Positions 7,955 to 15,000 of a stretch of 15,000 bases of DNA are shown in pieces; within the stretch, counting starts at the first letter, position 1; each line of letters opens with the position of its first letter. The DNA lies in NCBI GenBank assembly GCA_015478945.1, contig JABUQX010097243.1, positions 1 to 15,000 on the forward strand, written 5' to 3'. The DNA is from Trachelipus rathkii (taxonomy: Eukaryota > Arthropoda > Malacostraca > Isopoda > Trachelipodidae). Under the pieces are notes generated by a model that did not search any database, had not been told where the DNA came from, and saw only the letters and a list, made by a program, of their open reading frames with translations. The translations under genes were made by a program, and so were the position numbers.

Positions 7955-8328
7955 CGTGGGTGTGTGTGTGTGTGTGTGTGGTGTGTGTGTGTAAGTCGTG
8001 TGTGCGTGATGTAAATCTGTGTGTGTAAGTAAATCTGTGTGTGAGTGTAAGTAAATCTGTGTGAGTGTAAGTAAATCTGTGTGTGAGTGTAAGTGTAAAT
8101 GTAAGTATCTATGGATAAATGTAAGTGTCATAGTGAATGTGTGTATAAGTGTCATAGTGATTGTGTGTGTATAAGTGTAAGTGTGTGTGTGTGTGGCCGC
8201 ATGTGTATAAGTGTAAGTGTAAATGTGTCTATGGGTAAATGTAAGTGTCATAGTGATGTGTGTATAAGTGGTGTGGTGGATGGGTGTATAAGTGTTAGTG
8301 TGTTGTGTGGGTGTGGGTGTGTGTGTGT

Positions 8329-8362
<34 letters not shown>

Positions 8363-8375
8363 GTTAGGTACTTTA
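7955..8375 (-). repeat. TG-rich array (right)
   Basis: TG tracts with TAAGTGTCATAGTG and AAGTAAATCTGTGTGTG units, the inverse of 3531-4010. Open frames across it are products of the repeat and translate to runs of V/C or H/T. Confidence 0.85.
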
Positions 8376-8569
8376 TCAATATTACACAATAGGCAATGAA
8401 GTAATAACACTAGTATAAAAAAATAATAAAAATAAAATAATAAAAATAATAAAAAATAATAAAAATAAATAAAAATAAATATATAAAATACATAAAAAGT
8501 ATTAAACAAAATAAAAAAACATAATGTAATAAATATATGAGATAAGAGGTAAAACATATGAAGTTAAAA
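8376..8569. repeat. A-rich low-complexity (right arm)
   Basis: AATAAAAATAATAAA-type sequence, the mirror of 3386-3530. No gene. Confidence 0.75.
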
Positions 8570-9071
8570 CGTAAAGCAAGAAATTAAAGCAGTAAAACAT
8601 GAGTTAAAGCAGTAAAGCAGAAAGTTAAAGCAGTAAGGCAGTAAAACAAAAGCATATAATCCCCCCTTGGTGTTAGGTCAAACCTCCTCTTATTGGATTT
8701 ACTGATTTACTGCTTAAGGTATGTAATGTTAATAAATATAATGAGTTAAAGCAGTAAAACATATGAGTTAAAGCAGTAAAACATGAGTTAAAGCAGTAAA
8801 ACATGAGTTAACGCAGTAAAGCAGTAAAACAAAAGCATACTAATCCCCCCTAGGTGTTAGGTAACACCTCTATTGATTTACTGATTTACTGCTTTAAGGT
8901 ATGTAATGTTAAATAAATATTGTGAGTTAAAGCAGTAAAACATATAAGTAAAAGTAAAACATGAGTTAAAGCAGTAAAGCAGTAAAACAAAAGCATACTA
9001 ATCCCCTCTTGGTGATAGGTTACACCTTTATTGATTTACTGATTTACTGCTTTAAGGTATGTAATGTTAAT
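8570..9071 (-). repeat. Tandem 160-185-bp units with GCAGTAAA motif (right)
   Basis: Mirror of 2827-3385: three units whose ATGTAATGTTAAT ends lie at about 8732, 8913 and 9071. The outer unit is the shorter one, as in the left arm. Confidence 0.85.
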
Positions 9072-9316
9072 GTTTTTAATAAAATTTCGTACAGTTGTAG
9101 TAAAATAAAATGTTTATATATCAGGCACTCTGGGTTTTTTCTTCTTACATACAATTTTTTAAAAATTTATAAATTAAAAAGTATTAAGTAAAAAGTATTA
9201 AGTAAAAAATAATGTTAATAAATATATGTGTTACAGTTTTAGGTTCGCGAAAATGTTTTTAATAAAAAATGTTTAAGTATGAAATAAAAATAAATGACTT
9301 ATAGTATATATATTTT

Positions 9317-9410
9317 TCATTCGCGCGGCGGGTCGCACCTGCGGGTGCGGGTTCGTGGGACTTCACGCGGAGAGATCATGCTGCGGCCTGATGGCACGCT
9401 TATGAACTAG
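9317..9410 (-). repeat. Outer GC/CpG island (right)
   Basis: Mirror of 2487-2580, running from TTCATTCGCGC to GCTTATGAACTAG. Nearly identical to the left copy. Confidence 0.8.
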
Positions 9411-9439
9411 GGGGATGACATTAATATTAACTCTGTTCT

Positions 9440-9690
9440 TTGATGTAGGGAAGAGATGAGCCATCAAAGATGATTCCATCAAAGATGAATCATCAATATA
9501 GATGGTATCAAAGATGACGTCATCAAAGATGAGTCATCAAAGATGAACCTTCAAAGTTGAGGCATCAATGATGAGGCATTAATGTTGAGGCATCAATGCT
9601 GAGGCATTAATGCCGAGGCATCAATGCTGAGGCATTAATGCTGAGGCATCATTGCTGAGGCATTAATGCTGAGGCATCAAAATATCGAGT
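9440..9690 (-). repeat. GATGCCTCA tandem array (right arm)
   Basis: Inverted copy, with units of the form TGAGGCATTAATGC and TGAGGCATCAATGC. It retains TGACGTCA at 9515-9522 and adds TGAGTCA at 9530-9536. Confidence 0.9.
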
Positions 9691-9937
9691 GTGTGAGTGT
9701 AAGTGTAAGTGTACCTGTGTGTGGGTGAGAGTGTAAGTGTATATGGTTTAATGTAAGTGTCTATGGAGAGTGTAAGTGCTTATAAGTGTTATAAAAATAC
9801 TAAACTCATAGTAGGAAGCATTCTAAGCAGATTGTAATATACACATCGTCCCATACCTTATTTACATAGGGGTAGACACCATATTTAGGGCTATTCGTTA
9901 GGCTCAGGGGAGGCTAGAAAAGGTTTGAAAAAGTGCA

Positions 9938-10076
9938 CTCATTTGGCACTATGTGGCACTCACGTGGCACTATGTGGCACTCACTGGCACTCATTGGCAC
10001 TCACTTGGCCCTCATTGGCACTCATTGGCCGCTCACTTGGCACTCACCTGGCACTCACCTGGCACTCATCTAATAC
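9938..10076 (-). repeat. TGGCAC tandem array (right)
   Basis: Mirror of 1772-1947, units of the form TTGGCACTCA or CTATGTGGCAC. It is uninterrupted, so it shows the ancestral layout of the left array. Confidence 0.9.
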
Positions 10077-10144
10077 TCATAGAAAACTAATAGACATCAC
10101 TAGATAACTTCTTACGGTGATTGGGAACATCAAAGCCATCAACG

Positions 10145-10417
10145 TTTAGGCGTGGGGTTCAAAATTGACCCACGTATCTGTCAGCTTTGGAGCAAAAAGG
10201 GCAGGACAAACAAGTTAAGACATCAAAAGGGCTAAGTCCCTAAGGAAGGACAAAAAATACCGTGTCAAAATTGACCCATGGACGACCAAATGATGGTCGT
10301 GTGTTGTACGTGAGTAATAAGTGTAAATGTCAAGGTCTATGGAAAATGTAAGTGTTTATAGTGAATAAGTGGTCATAGTGAATGTGTGTATAAGTGTAAG
10401 TGTGTGGGTGTGTGTGT

Positions 10418-10461
<44 letters not shown>

Positions 10462-10705
10462 GTGTGTGGTGGTAGGTGTTTCAAGTTAGGATAGATTCAT
10501 ACATGCGTTCAAGTTAGGAACGTTACCTACGTGGCGGGCGGGACACGAGTGGCCAAAAAAATTGGCGTGGCCAAATTGACCCATGGTATACTGGCAAGGC
10601 AGCCGAAATATCAAGGTCAAACAAGGTAAAGACATCAAAAAAGGCTATGACCCTAAATGAAACGCAAAAATTACGTGGCAAAAATGACCCATGGGTCGAA
10701 AAATT
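10145..10705 (-). repeat. Direct repeat pair with CCATGGGTCA-type motif (right)
   Basis: Mirror of 1152-1690: copies at about 10150-10290 and 10551-10705, with the TG tract and the TTCAAGTTAGGA repeats between them. Confidence 0.6.
10399..10485 (-). repeat. (TG)n microsatellite (right arm)
   Basis: Long TG tract mirroring 1378-1435. It is longer than the left tract, as expected for an unstable microsatellite. Confidence 0.95.
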
Positions 10706-10737
10706 AGGGGGGCGTAAAATAGGGGGGTAATACGTAC

Positions 10738-10786
10738 AACGGTTGCTGACGCAACCGTTTGGCGCAACCCTTCTTCGAAGGGTTGC
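10738..10786 (-). other. Tandem perfect stem-loops (right copy)
   Basis: Mirror of the left pair. AACGGTTGC at 10738-10746, loop TGAC, GCAACCGTT at 10751-10759; then GCAACCCTTC at 10764-10773, loop TTC, GAAGGGTTGC at 10777-10786. Stems, loops and spacing match the left arm exactly. Confidence 0.7.
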
Positions 10787-10880
10787 CAAAAATTAGGGTT
10801 GCCAAAAAATTAGGGTTCTCAAAAAATTAGGGTTCTCAAAAAATTAGGGTTCTCAAAAAATTAGGGTTCTCAAAAAATAC
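10783..10880 (-). repeat. 17-bp tandem array carrying TTAGGG (right)
   Basis: Mirror of 955-1060: four TTAGGGTTCTC units preceded by GGTTGCC variants. It is one unit shorter than the left array. Confidence 0.9.
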
Positions 10881-10914
10881 CGGGGCCAAAAATGACCATG
10901 GAAAGACCAAAGGG

Positions 10915-11050
10915 GTTGGTCGAAAAAGGTCAAGGCCCCAAAAAGGTAAAGGCCCAAAAAGGTAAAGGTCAGGTAAAAAATTCGAGCTCAAAAAGGTCAA
11001 GGCAGGTAAAAATTCGAGGCCTCAAAAAAGGTCAAGGGCAGGTAAAAAGA
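10915..11050 (-). repeat. Subterminal tandem array, 33-bp then 17-bp units (right)
   Basis: Reverse complement of 781-912, with the same TTCGAGCTC and AAAGGTCAAGG landmarks. One copy has the extra bases GAGGCCTC where the left arm has GAGCTC. Confidence 0.75.
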
Positions 11051-11104
11051 GCTGTGGTCAAAATGACCAACACGTCCGGAATGGATCTCCTACTACTATA
11101 TATA

Positions 11105-11320
11105 TTTGCATCTTAAAATTAAAATTTAAAAATAAATCATCTTTACATAATTGCCCTTTATTATTTATATTTTTTTTGCTCCTAAATTTGTGCTTTTAAA
11201 AAAAATTTGATTTGCGGACATGTGCGCTTTTGCGTTTGCGGACTAAGTTTTTTTTAAAAATTGTGCGCTTTTGCGCTTTGCGCTCTAAAGTTTAAAAATT
11301 TGCTCGCCCAACTCTGATAT
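11105..11320. repeat. AT-rich flank with GCGCTTTTGCG direct repeats
   Basis: Outside the palindrome. TGTGCGCTTTTGCG occurs at about 11221 and 11265, each followed by a TTTGCG[GC] variant. The rest is AT-rich with no gene. Possibly the edge of an unidentified repeat. Confidence 0.5.
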
Positions 11321-11337
11321 ATATATTTCTATATATA

Positions 11338-11399
<62 letters not shown>

Positions 11400-11400
11400 G

Positions 11401-11437
<37 letters not shown>

Positions 11438-11445
11438 AATATAGT
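11321..11445. repeat. (TA)n microsatellite
   Basis: TA tract with a few phase breaks. Confidence 0.95.
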
Positions 11446-11503
11446 AAGTGGCGTAACTAAGAGTCATAGGGCCCCCCCCGCCAAAGTGGAAATGGGGCCC
11501 TAT
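11446..11503. mobile_element. hAT terminal-inverted-repeat-like sequence
   Basis: AAGTGGCGTAACTAAG at 11446-11461 resembles the CAGTGGCGTAACTA terminus seen in many animal hAT elements, with the first base changed. It is followed by AGGGCCCCCCC and, after a short gap, GGGGCCCT, which can pair as a hairpin (about 11468-11502). If real, it could be the 3' end of the minus-strand hAT relic at 12159-13605. No partner terminus is visible on the other side. Confidence 0.4.
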
Positions 11504-11537
11504 ATATATATATATGATATTATATATATTATATATA

Positions 11538-11579
<42 letters not shown>

Positions 11580-11606
11580 GTATAATAATATATATATTAA
11601 ATATTT

Positions 11607-11645
<39 letters not shown>
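11501..11645. repeat. (TA)n microsatellite
   Basis: TA-rich tract with ATTATA interruptions. The tyrosine/isoleucine-rich open frames across it are repeat products. Confidence 0.95.
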
Positions 11646-11939
11646 TGGCTTATAGCTATTTATCAGATTAGTCCTCTTTTTATTTGAGAAATTACGTATT
11701 TGCATAAAAAGTAAATAGACAGTATTAGAGTGATTAATGTTAGAAGAATATAATTATTAAATGTAAAGGGAAAAATAATGAATTAAAAGACTTTTCCCTT
11801 TTTTTCACAAAAAAAATTAATCAAATTGTCAAAATAATATTTTTACATTCTGCTTCCAAATGTATTATTACTATTTTTACTTAAATATCTAATTTCTCCC
11901 TCCCCTCCTCCAAAAAATAAGCATCAATCTAGTTAATTG
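11646..11939. other. Unrecognised AT-rich DNA
   Basis: About 290 bp between two TA tracts, containing pyrimidine-rich CTCCCTCCCCTCC. No open frame or repeat that I recognise. By position it would be the 3' non-coding part of the hAT relic if the terminus at 11446 belongs to it. Confidence 0.4.
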
Positions 11940-11976
<37 letters not shown>

Positions 11977-11982
11977 ATATAT

Positions 11983-12032
<50 letters not shown>

Positions 12033-12100
12033 ATATATTATATATATATATATTATATATTATTATATATTATATAAATATATAATATATATATATACAT
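11940..12100. repeat. (TA)n microsatellite
   Basis: TA tract with TTATA and one CTATA interruption. Confidence 0.95.
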
Positions 12101-12158
12101 AGAAATTATAGAATAAGAATGTAACTTACCAAAATTCGTGAATATCTGTTCTCGCTTG

Positions 12159-12467
12159 TCAAAATATTCGAATGGATGAATGCTCTATAGTTTTACCAAA
12201 ATGTTTTTTTGGCTCGTTGCCAATGAATTTATTAACCACTTCTTTCAGATCAAGAGTATGACATGTTTCATTTTCAATGCTTAATAAAGCCAATGCACTT
12301 AGCCTTGTTTGTGTCATATTGTTCCTTAAAAAAGTTTTTATTAACTTGAGCTTTGAAAACGACCTTTCAGCTGTTGCAGATGTTACTGGTAACGTCAAAT
12401 GCAACTGAGCTGCTGTACACAAGTCTTTGTTAGCTACTTGGCTAAGCAGCTGTTTTTCTACGAACAA
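12159..12467 (-). CDS. hAT C-terminal dimerisation domain fragment
   Basis: The best-preserved piece of the relic: an open stretch of up to 102 residues. LPVTSATAERSFSKLKLIKT is the textbook hAT dimerisation core (S-A-x-x-E-R-x-F-S), followed by LRNNMTQTRLSALALLSIE and an acidic/lysine tail ending at a stop. The first ATG is probably not a true start, since similarity to the family continues upstream in other frames. Compared with the exon at 360-701, the core differs (ATAERSFSKLK against AALERLFSQGS), placing the two in separate hAT lineages. Confidence 0.75.
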   Translation of the reverse strand: MFVEKQLLSQVANKDLCTAAQLHLTLPVTSATAERSFSKLKLIKTFLRNNMTQTRLSALALLSIENETCHTLDLKEVVNKFIGNEPKKHFGKTIEHSSIRIF

Positions 12468-12819
12468 AATGTTGTGCTAATCTTTATACTTACCATGTTT
12501 TCATTTTTACTACTGTAGTCATTGATGCTTGAAGGTGATGTAAATTTGTTCATAAACTGAAAGATAAATCTAAATCATATTTCTACCAGTTTTGTAGCCT
12601 TTTCTTGCAACGTTTACATTTCGTAGCTCTGCTATGCTGGGCAGGAGCAAGAAATGACACAATAACTCATTACATTGTTCATAGCTAATGAAACGAGTTA
12701 GTTATCTGTTCATTTAATATATCAAGAGATTTATTGAAAACCATTATTCTAAAGGCTTTCAATGGGTCTTCAATTATTTCATAAGATAAAAGCTCATCAA
12801 AAAACATTTTAATCTGTAT

Positions 12820-13230
12820 TTAACGTCTGGAAGTAATTTTTACTTCAATGTTCCAATGATGTGCTAACTCCGTAGTTTTTCTCACTACATCTTCAAATTT
12901 GTATCTTAGCTCACATAAGTTTGATTTTGCTTGTCCCAATAGGTAAGTTGCTTTCTGAAGATCTGTATTTGAACTTTGCAGTATTTTTGAGACAGCATTG
13001 ATGCTTTCCAATACTTTACTTTGAAACACAAGACAGAGAATAAACTCAAAATTTTCTAACTGCTTCCTGAGACCAAGGGTTTCGCTTCCTTCACTTGACT
13101 TCTTACTCATAAATATCACTTGAGATAAGAACTGCGAAATACTTTTGAAATTGTTTTTTATTGCTAGTAAGGAATCATAATTGGATGACCACCTAGTTGG
13201 AAACAATTTTTTAGTGTTTTTGTGATGCAT
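12820..13230 (-). CDS. hAT transposase middle fragment
   Basis: An open stretch of 136 residues, part of the same relic. LFPTRWSSNYDSLLAIK near its start is the conserved TRWSSRYEAL-type segment after the catalytic core's first half. LENFEFILCLVFQSKVLESI and SKILQSSNTDLQKATYLL follow the helical insertion-domain pattern (F-E-F..L..IN..SK.LQS). It ends in basic residues where family similarity carries on in another frame, so the end is a frame break, not the natural terminus. Confidence 0.7.
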   Translation of the reverse strand: MHHKNTKKLFPTRWSSNYDSLLAIKNNFKSISQFLSQVIFMSKKSSEGSETLGLRKQLENFEFILCLVFQSKVLESINAVSKILQSSNTDLQKATYLLGQAKSNLCELRYKFEDVVRKTTELAHHWNIEVKITSRR

Positions 13231-13605
13231 TCGTTATTTGTTGAACAGCTGTTAATTCCTTGCCACCGAGCTGTACTAGAACTGAAATACACATTTACTT
13301 TTTTCCAGTTTGTCATAAAAATTTTGAAGAGCCTTAATATCTTTTACAGAATCAGTAAAAATTAAATTTAAATTATGAGCTGCACAATGAATGTATTCTG
13401 CATTTGGAACAATTTTCTATATACGAGCCTAAAGTCCTGAATATTTCCCTCACATATTTGCTGCTCCACCATAGCGCTTGATTTTTTTTTTTTCTAAATT
13501 TAAAATTTTTGTTATCTAATCCCTTAATTATTTGTTTTTTCAAAGTTTTCGGCACTGTTCTCTGTTATGTTATAAAAACCCACAAATTTTTCTTCAGGGG
13601 AGGTG

Positions 13606-14030
13606 CAACTATTTCTTAAGGGCACGCCCCAATTTCCCCCCCCCCCCCCCCAAAAAAATGGACATAAAATTCGGAATTTTCAGCCGATTTTGACCCTATC
13701 AACACAAACTGTTTAGCTTTTTTACCCACTAAAACGTTTGTTTTGTGTTTTCCCTGGCTGACTGGTAGTCATTCTTTCAGAATTTTCCAATTTTTCACAA
13801 CCCATGTTTTTGACATTTTTTCGTAATCAACTTCCAGAAATTTTTTTTCGAATGGAACTTCAACTTGAAATATGCATAGATAGTTCCATTACCTACAATA
13901 GTCTAAGAGGATTTTTCGATTTTTTGAGTTTTGTGCTCAGCGTTGTCCAATTTCCAAACCCACTTTTTTTTTTTATTTTGAAATGAAAAATTTGCGATAA
14001 TTTTTTTCCTGTTCGGCCAAGTGGATAAAA
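13606..14030. other. Unrecognised AT-rich DNA with a poly-C run
   Basis: About 425 bp upstream of the hAT relic. It has a long C run followed by seven A (about 13636-13658) and many T-runs. Short open frames here have no recognisable protein features. It may be the decayed 5' part of the hAT element or another repeat. Confidence 0.4.
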
Positions 14031-14075
14031 TTTTCAGGAGCTTGTATAGACGGGCAAGATACATATTTTTACTTA
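14031..14075 (+). repeat. Solo copy of a MITE-like terminus
   Basis: About 45 bp (TTTTCAGGAGCTTGTATAGA, then CGGGCAAGAT and TTTTTACTTA) matching in direct orientation the right end of the palindromic element at 14369-14413. Between this copy and that element, a perfect hairpin AATTTGTTC-TTG-GAACAAATT lies at about 14106-14126. Confidence 0.6.
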
Positions 14076-14188
14076 GATAATTTCTTTGTATATGCAATGT
14101 TTTGAATTTGTTCTTGGAACAAATTTTCCCAAAAAAAAAAAAATTTTTATTTTTAAAAAATTTTTTTTGAGTATACAAAAAACTTATT

Positions 14189-14409
14189 TAAGTAAAAAAA
14201 GATGCATCTTGCCCGATTCATACCAAAGCCCTAAAAATTTGATGGTTTGAATCGGGATGAGTAAAAAAAAAAATATATCAAATTTTCACTTTTCCAAAAA
14301 ATAGAGATATGTTTGAAAAAGTGAAAATTGGTATTTTTTTTTTTCTACATGTCCAATCAACATCAATTTTTTCAGGGCTTGTATACTCGGGCGAGATGCA
14401 TCTTTTTTA

Positions 14410-14413
<4 letters not shown>
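14189..14413. mobile_element. 225-bp palindromic MITE-like element
   Basis: Full-length inverted repeat. TAAGTAAAAAAAGATGCATC at 14189-14208 mirrors GATGCATCTTTTTTACTTA at 14395-14413. Inward, CTTGCCCGA pairs with TCGGGCGAG, AGCCCT with AGGGCT, and AAATTTTCACTTTT (about 14280) with AAAAAGTGAAAATT (about 14315), leaving about 20 nt at the centre. No coding capacity. TA lies beyond the right end, so a TA target site is possible. Confidence 0.65.
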
Positions 14414-14508
<95 letters not shown>

Positions 14509-14527
14509 TATATATATATATATATAT

Positions 14528-14567
<40 letters not shown>

Positions 14568-14695
14568 TATCTATTATATTATATATATATATTATATTAT
14601 ATATATATATATATTATATATTATATATATATATATATATATCTATATTTAATATATATATATATTCTATATAGTTATATATAATATATATATAA
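14414..14695. repeat. (TA)n microsatellite, interrupted
   Basis: Nearly 280 bp of TA with scattered ATTATA, CTATCTA and ATTTAATA breaks, between two palindromic elements. Confidence 0.95.
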
Positions 14696-14946
14696 ATGTT
14701 AAAGAAACAACATATAATGAGAAGGTAGGATTAACTGCCTTCTCTGGGATTGAACCCACCGCATGTTGCGCGTGAGGGACAATAAGCCCGATGCTATATG
14801 ATTGAGCCATCCTCCAACCCAACAAAAAGTTGGATTCAGAAGTTGTATAGCATCGGGCTTATTGTCCTCACGCGCAACATGCGGTGGTTCAATCCAGAGA
14901 AGGCAGTTAATTCTTACCTCTCATTATATGTTCTTTCCTTAAACAT
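14696..14946. mobile_element. Inverted pair of tRNA-like sequences (251 bp)
   Basis: Arms at 14696-14798 and 14846-14946 are near-perfect inverted copies, from ATGTT(T)AA outer ends to GATGCTATA/TATAGCATC inner ends. The 47-nt loop contains its own small stem, TCCAAC (14813-14818) with GTTGGA (14829-14834). Each arm carries a tRNA-like 3' half. It can be read as a SINE head duplicated head to head or as a MITE that captured tRNA-like DNA. TA-rich sequence lies just outside. Confidence 0.7.
14741..14818 (-). pseudogene. Class II tRNA-like sequence (SINE head or tRNA pseudogene)
   Basis: On the minus strand: GGAGGATGGCTCAATCATAT followed by AGCATCGGG gives an A-box-like region and a D arm (GCTC..AGCA). 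GGG/CCC can form part of an anticodon stem. CGC-GCAACAT-GCG forms a long variable arm as in Ser/Leu tRNAs. TGGGTTCAATCCCA (about 14745-14759) is a good T arm and B box. The two acceptor strands do not pair well and the anticodon loop is irregular, so it is not a convincing functional tRNA. The second arm (14846-14904, plus strand) retains the B box but has lost the A-box half. Confidence 0.5.
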
Positions 14947-14984
14947 CTTATATAATTGCGATATTATGCAATATTTAACTCCTA

Positions 14985-15000
14985 TATATAATATATATAT
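14985..15000. repeat. (TA)n tract at window edge
   Basis: Start of another TA tract cut by the window end. 14947-14984 is unrecognised AT-rich DNA. Confidence 0.8.

Larger units (their letters stand above)
729..11104. mobile_element. Giant foldback-type non-autonomous element (10.4-kb inverted repeat)
   Basis: The two ends are perfect inverted copies: TATATATA followed by GTAGTAGGAGATCCATTCCG at 729-756 is mirrored at 11077-11104, and the match then runs collinearly inward for about 4.7 kb. Every landmark in the left arm has a mirror in the right arm in the same order: CCCTAA array (955-1060 and 10783-10880), double hairpin (1062-1110 and 10738-10786), GTGCCA array (1772-1947 and 9938-10076), GATGCCTCA array (2208-2460 and 9440-9690), outer GC island (2487-2580 and 9317-9410), GCAGTAAA units (2827-3385 and 8570-9071), CCAAT pair, inner GC island (5303-5470 and 6427-6655). 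No open frame has protein-like composition. Long inverted arms built of tandem subrepeats with no transposase are the hallmark of foldback elements (FB, Galileo-like). The mobilising enzyme is unknown. A segmental inverted duplication is the alternative, but the sharp symmetric outer ends argue for an element. Confidence 0.8.
6418..11104 (-). repeat. Right arm of the giant inverted repeat
   Basis: About 4.69 kb, reverse complement of 729-5477 in the same module order. Differences from the left arm are mainly one-base insertions or deletions, array copy number (four rather than five GAGAACCCTAA units) and a GC-rich array about 60 bp longer. Confidence 0.85.
12159..13605 (-). pseudogene. Decayed hAT transposase, ZMYM1-like lineage
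   Basis: Minus-strand relic of the C-terminal half or more of a hAT transposase related to ZMYM1-type proteins. From N to C (high to low coordinates): a piece reading EEKFVGFYNITENSAENFE (about 13540-13600); the GGAANM..GKYSGL block; IHCAAHNLNLIF, which fits the conserved hAT HC-x-AH-x-LNL motif (about 13355-13393); TRWSSNYDSL at the start of an open stretch at 12820-13230; an FFDELLSYEIIEDPLKAFR piece near 12740-12800; and the dimerisation domain at 12159-12467. It is broken: a frame change at the 12-T run 13482-13493, in-frame stops on the minus strand at 13450-13452, 13429-13431 and 13417-13419 (two at expected glutamine codons), and more shifts at 12470-12820. The N-terminal finger/DUF4371-type region is not visible. 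It is non-functional as assembled, though homopolymer shifts may be sequencing error. Confidence 0.8.

Noticed and set aside
7943..8557. Open frame of 204 codons on the minus strand
   Set aside because: It crosses CA/TG and A-rich low-complexity DNA and translates to His/Thr runs and Phe/Tyr/Leu runs. Its mirror region in the left arm has no matching frame.
729..11104. Pure foldback-read assembly artefact
   Set aside because: A chimeric read would not give sharp mirrored outer ends, an unmirrored spacer of 0.94 kb and array copy-number differences. It remains possible for local details.
729..11104. Inverted terminal repeats of a large DNA virus or Maverick-type element
   Set aside because: No polymerase, integrase, capsid or other viral-type frame lies between the arms; the spacer is under 1 kb.
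11221..11290. rRNA, snRNA or Helitron end
   Set aside because: Only two short GCGCTTTTGCG repeats; no CTRR end, terminal hairpin or known RNA motif could be supported.
12458..12493. Short intron in the hAT relic (GTAAGT at 12488-12493, acceptor-like TAG near 12458, minus strand)
   Set aside because: An intron of about 36 bp is too short for most animals; random motif match in AT-rich decayed sequence is more likely.
729..13605. Giant palindrome as an insertion splitting a single hAT element
   Set aside because: The hAT pieces on either side are on opposite strands, both include a C-terminal dimerisation domain, and belong to different lineages.
14741..14818. Functional tRNA-Ser or tRNA-Leu gene
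   Set aside because: The acceptor strands do not pair, the anticodon loop is irregular and the sequence is part of an inverted repeat.

Overview
The window is non-coding, repeat-saturated eukaryotic DNA, very probably from an animal. Pointers are long (TA)n and (CA)n/(TG)n microsatellites, AT-rich unique stretches, relics of two different hAT transposases (one with a plausible splice acceptor), and a tRNA-like repeat with polymerase III box motifs. The overall texture resembles a lophotrochozoan such as a cephalopod mollusc, but that is a weak guess. No intact host gene, rRNA or confident functional tRNA is visible.

Layout. (1) 1-256 is a TA microsatellite. (2) 360-701 (+) is the C-terminal exon of a hAT transposase, with a splice acceptor just upstream. 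(3) 729-11104 is the dominant feature: a giant inverted repeat of about 10.4 kb with two arms of about 4.7 kb (729-5477 and 6418-11104) around a spacer of about 0.94 kb. The arms are collinear end to end and consist of tandem arrays (33-bp and 17-bp units, a GTGCCA array, a GATGCCTCA array, a GCAGTAAA array, CA/TG tracts) plus two GC/CpG-rich islands per arm. No transposase is encoded. The structure is that of a non-autonomous foldback-type transposon. The spacer is itself a further copy of modules found in the arms. (4) 11105-11320 is AT-rich with short GCGCTTTTGCG repeats. (5) 11321-12100 is TA microsatellite interrupted by a hAT-terminus-like sequence (11446-11503) and about 300 bp of unrecognised AT-rich DNA. 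(6) 12159-13605 (-) is a decayed hAT/ZMYM1-like transposase with frameshifts and in-frame stops. (7) 13606-14030 is unrecognised. (8) 14189-14413 is a small (225 bp) palindromic MITE-like element, with a stray end copy at 14031-14075. (9) 14414-14695 is a TA microsatellite. (10) 14696-14946 is a 251-bp inverted pair of tRNA-like (class II, long variable arm) sequences.

Theme: three palindromes of very different size (10.4 kb, 251 bp, 225 bp), each with at least one end in or against a TA tract. The two arms of the largest and of the tRNA-like palindrome differ mostly by single-base insertions/deletions, many in homopolymers. That suggests very recent or homogenised arms plus residual consensus error, so reading-frame breaks here should be interpreted with care. 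All comparisons were made by eye; no alignment scores or database searches were run.
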